A stretch of 6,404 nt of DNA from Paracoccaceae bacterium (GTDB taxonomy: Bacteria; Pseudomonadota; Alphaproteobacteria; Rhodobacterales; Rhodobacteraceae): NCBI GenBank assembly GCA_029881635.1, contig JAOUMG010000124.1, positions 1 to 6,404 of the forward strand. The letters run 5' to 3'. Below, piece after piece: positions 4,311 to 6,404 of this stretch. The position numbers and the translations under genes are program-made. Numbering within the stretch: position 1 is the first letter of the stretch; each line of letters starts with the position of its first letter. The notes beneath the pieces were generated by a model. The model was given only the letters and a program-made list of their open reading frames with translations. It did not search any database and had not been told where the DNA came from.

Positions 4311-5111
4311 TCAGACCTCATCGCCATGCCCCGCCCTGAGGCCTTCGCGCACCCGGTGCGCGATGGCGATGAACTCCGCAGAGTCGCGGATATCAAGCGG
4401 GCGTTCCTTGGGCAGCGTGCTTTCGATCACATCGGTAATCCGGCCCGGACGGGGGCTCATCACCACGATCTTGGTCGACAGATACACCGCCTCGGGGATC
4501 GAATGGGTCACAAAACCGATGGTCTTTTCCGTCCGCGCCCAGAGCTTCAAAAGCTCTTCATTGAGGTGATCACGCACAATCTCGTCAAGCGCCCCGAAAG
4601 GCTCATCCATCAACAGGATATCGGCATCAAAGGCCAGCGCCCGCGCGATGGAGGCGCGCTGCTGCATACCCCCCGACAATTGCCAGGGGAATTTCTTGCC
4701 AAAGCCTTCAAGGTCGACAAGTGCCAGCACCTTCTCCACCCGCTCGGCCTGTTCGGACTTGGAAAACCCCATGATTTCAAGGGGTAGCCGCACGTTCCCG
4801 GCAATCGTGCGCCACGGATAAAGCCCCGCCGCCTGAAACACATAGCCATAAGCCCGTGCCCGCCGCGCCGCATCCGCACTCATCCCGTTGACGGTCAGCG
4901 TCCCCGCCGTGGGTGTTTCCAGCGCCGCGATACAGCGCAGGAATGTCGTCTTGCCGCAGCCGGACGGACCGATGAAGCTGACAAACTCGCCTTTGGCAAT
5001 GCTCAGCGACACGTCTTTCAGCGCATGAACCGGCCCGTCATTCGTGTCGAATGTCAGGCTCAGATCGCTGGCCTCGATGACCGTGGCCGCTGATACCATG
5101 GTATCTTTCAT
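4311..5111 (-). CDS. ABC transporter ATP-binding protein, NitT/TauT/SsuB type
   Basis: A 266-aa nucleotide-binding subunit that powers the importer from the cytoplasmic face. All motifs are intact: Walker A GPSGCGKTT (48-56), Q-loop glutamine at 93 in VFQAAGLYPWRT, signature LSGGMQQR (145-152), Walker B ILLMDEP with catalytic Glu170, D-loop GALD, and switch His203 in FVTHSIPEA. The LYPWRT and FVTHSIPEA variants are typical of the nitrate/sulfonate/taurine/thiamine-precursor subfamily. The ATG (5111-5109) begins on the base directly after the hydA TGA, so translation is probably coupled; a second ATG four codons in is possible. Upstream ribosome-binding sequence is weak (GGGG within hydA), consistent with reinitiation. 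Substrate is inferred only from hydA. Confidence 0.94.
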   Translation of the reverse strand: MKDTMVSAATVIEASDLSLTFDTNDGPVHALKDVSLSIAKGEFVSFIGPSGCGKTTFLRCIAALETPTAGTLTVNGMSADAARRARAYGYVFQAAGLYPWRTIAGNVRLPLEIMGFSKSEQAERVEKVLALVDLEGFGKKFPWQLSGGMQQRASIARALAFDADILLMDEPFGALDEIVRDHLNEELLKLWARTEKTIGFVTHSIPEAVYLSTKIVVMSPRPGRITDVIESTLPKERPLDIRDSAEFIAIAHRVREGLRAGHGDEV

Positions 5112-6404
5112 TCAGACCCCGCTCGCCGGAATGCCCGTCCGCTCCACGGGCCTTGGCGCGGTCAGTTCCTTCCAGGCCGACAGCGCCTTGTTGACGGTGC
5201 CGTTCGGTTCGCGCCCGACAAAACGTCCATGACCCTCGCGGGTCTCGACCTTGCCGTCATTCACCGCCACAACACCCCGGCTGAGCGTATAGCGCGGCAG
5301 GCCCTTGACCTTCTTGCCCTCGAACACATTGTAATCGATCGCCGATTGCTGCTTCTTGGCGCTGATGGTCTTGGTCCTTTCAGGATCCCAGACCACCAGA
5401 TCGGCATCCGCGCCCACCAGGACCGCGCCTTTTTTCGGATAGCAATTCAATATCTTGGCGATGTTCGTTGAAGTGACGGCAACGAATTCGTTCGGTGTCA
5501 GCCGGCCGGTATTCACCCCATGCGTCCAAAGCATCGGCATCCGGTCCTCCAACCCGCCCGTGCCATTGGGGATCTTGGTGAAATCCCCCACGCCGAACCG
5601 CTTCTGCTCGGTAGTAAAGGCGCAGTGATCGGTGGCCACCACGGACAACGACCCTGACTGCAGGCCGGCCCAGAGGCTGTCCTGATGATGCTTGCTGCGG
5701 AAGGGCGGCGACATGACGCGCCGCGCCGCATGGTCCCAGTCCTTGTTGAAATACTCGCTCTCATCCAGCGTCAGGTGCTGGATCAGCGGCTCGCCCCAGA
5801 CCCGCTTGCCCTGCATCCGGGCGCGGCGGATCGCCTCGTGGCTTTCCTCGCAGCTCGTATGCACCACGTAAAGCGGCACGCCCGCCATATCGGCGATCAT
5901 GATGGCGCGGTTTGTGGCCTCACCCTCGACCTGCGGGGGGCGGGAATAGGCATGCGCCTCAGGCCCGGTATTGCCCTCGGCCAGCAATTTCGCCGAAAGC
6001 TCCGCCACCACATCGCCGTTTTCGGCATGAACCAGCGGAATGGCCCCCAGTTCGGCGCAGCGCCGGAAGCTCGCGTATAACTCATCGTCATTGACCATGA
6101 GAGCACCCTTATAAGCCATGAAATGCTTGAAGGTGTTGATGCCGTTTTCCTTGACCACGGTCTTCATATCCTCAAAGACCTTTTCACCCCACCAGGTGAT
6201 GGCCATGTGATAGGAGTAATCGCAATTGGCACGGCCCGATTTGTTATGCCACATCTGCAACCCGTCGATCAGCCCCTGCCCCGGACTGGGCAGCACGAAA
6301 TCGACGACCATCGTGGTGCCACCGGCCAGTGCGGCGCGGGTGCCGCTTTCAAAGTCGTCAGAGGAATAGGTGCCCATGAAGGGCATCTCCAGATGCGTAT
6401 GGGG
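5112..6404 (-). CDS. hydA: Dihydropyrimidinase / D-hydantoinase, N-terminus missing
   Basis: A cytosolic zinc amidohydrolase that opens dihydrouracil or dihydrothymine to N-carbamoyl-beta-amino acids (second step of reductive pyrimidine breakdown) and often hydrolyses hydantoins. The window holds 430 residues; about 55-60 N-terminal residues lie beyond the right edge, judged from the usual length near 485. All visible metal-site residues are present (numbering from the first visible codon): HxH in PHTHLEMP (2 and 4), the carboxylated lysine K93 and Y98 in FKHFMAYKG, H126 in LVHAEN, H182 in VVHTSC, and D259 in ATDHCAF, followed by NGTGGLEDRMP. Reading continues in frame through the window edge, so the internal methionine at 6386 is not the start. 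The stop is followed at once by the ABC ATPase ATG. Phenylhydantoinase or allantoinase are alternatives, but the motif set fits dihydropyrimidinase best. Confidence 0.95.
   Translation of the reverse strand, partial: PHTHLEMPFMGTYSSDDFESGTRAALAGGTTMVVDFVLPSPGQGLIDGLQMWHNKSGRANCDYSYHMAITWWGEKVFEDMKTVVKENGINTFKHFMAYKGALMVNDDELYASFRRCAELGAIPLVHAENGDVVAELSAKLLAEGNTGPEAHAYSRPPQVEGEATNRAIMIADMAGVPLYVVHTSCEESHEAIRRARMQGKRVWGEPLIQHLTLDESEYFNKDWDHAARRVMSPPFRSKHHQDSLWAGLQSGSLSVVATDHCAFTTEQKRFGVGDFTKIPNGTGGLEDRMPMLWTHGVNTGRLTPNEFVAVTSTNIAKILNCYPKKGAVLVGADADLVVWDPERTKTISAKKQQSAIDYNVFEGKKVKGLPRYTLSRGVVAVNDGKVETREGHGRFVGREPNGTVNKALSAWKELTAPRPVERTGIPASGV

Noticed and set aside
4043..4396. 117-codon minus-strand ORF bridging the ATPase and permease genes
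   Set aside because: Begins out of frame inside the ATPase gene and translates the palindromic gap into Gly/Arg/Pro-rich sequence; no domain.
5513..5764. Antisense and alternative-frame ORFs inside hydA and the transporter genes
   Set aside because: They are shadows of well-supported coding frames with intact catalytic motifs; none has a domain or ribosome site.

Overview
The sequence looks like a chromosomal piece of an alphaproteobacterium, most likely a Rhodobacteraceae/Roseobacter-group organism. The evidence is the GC-rich coding style, the order of the transporter genes beside a dihydropyrimidinase, an intergenic GC-rich palindromic element of a type I associate with that family, and a perfect Fnr-type box. 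The family assignment is an inference from pattern recognition; no database search was possible.

Right-hand two thirds (about 1270-6404, all minus strand, transcribed right to left): an apparent operon for uptake and hydrolysis of a cyclic amide, probably a pyrimidine or hydantoin. It begins with dihydropyrimidinase/hydantoinase (hydA, N-terminus off the right edge). An ABC ATPase starts on the base directly after the hydA stop codon. Two NitT/TauT/SsuC-type permeases follow, overlapping each other by ATGA, and then a Sec-exported NMT1/THI5-like substrate-binding protein. A 249-264 bp gap rich in palindromes and short direct repeats splits the ATPase from the permeases. A convincing intrinsic terminator at 1271-1308 closes the operon, and a separate small hairpin straddles the last stop codon.

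Left-hand part (1-1266): small envelope genes and regulatory DNA. At the left edge, 68 bases encode the N-terminus of an XRE-type helix-turn-helix regulator (minus strand, GTG start), preceded by a perfect 21-bp dyad. Next come three predicted lipoproteins. Two are tiny (56 and 54 aa), minus-strand and clearly related to each other, with a shared cysteine pattern. Between them, on the plus strand, lies a 91-aa glycine-zipper lipoprotein. A strong stem-loop separates the glycine-zipper gene from the convergent 54-aa lipoprotein gene. A perfect Fnr-type site lies upstream of the 54-aa gene, and a degenerate one lies in the divergent region upstream of the 56-aa and 91-aa genes, which hints at oxygen-responsive control of the set.

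The catabolic/transport operon is a recognisable type. The least explained part is the paired micro-lipoproteins around the glycine-zipper lipoprotein with their possible shared Fnr control.
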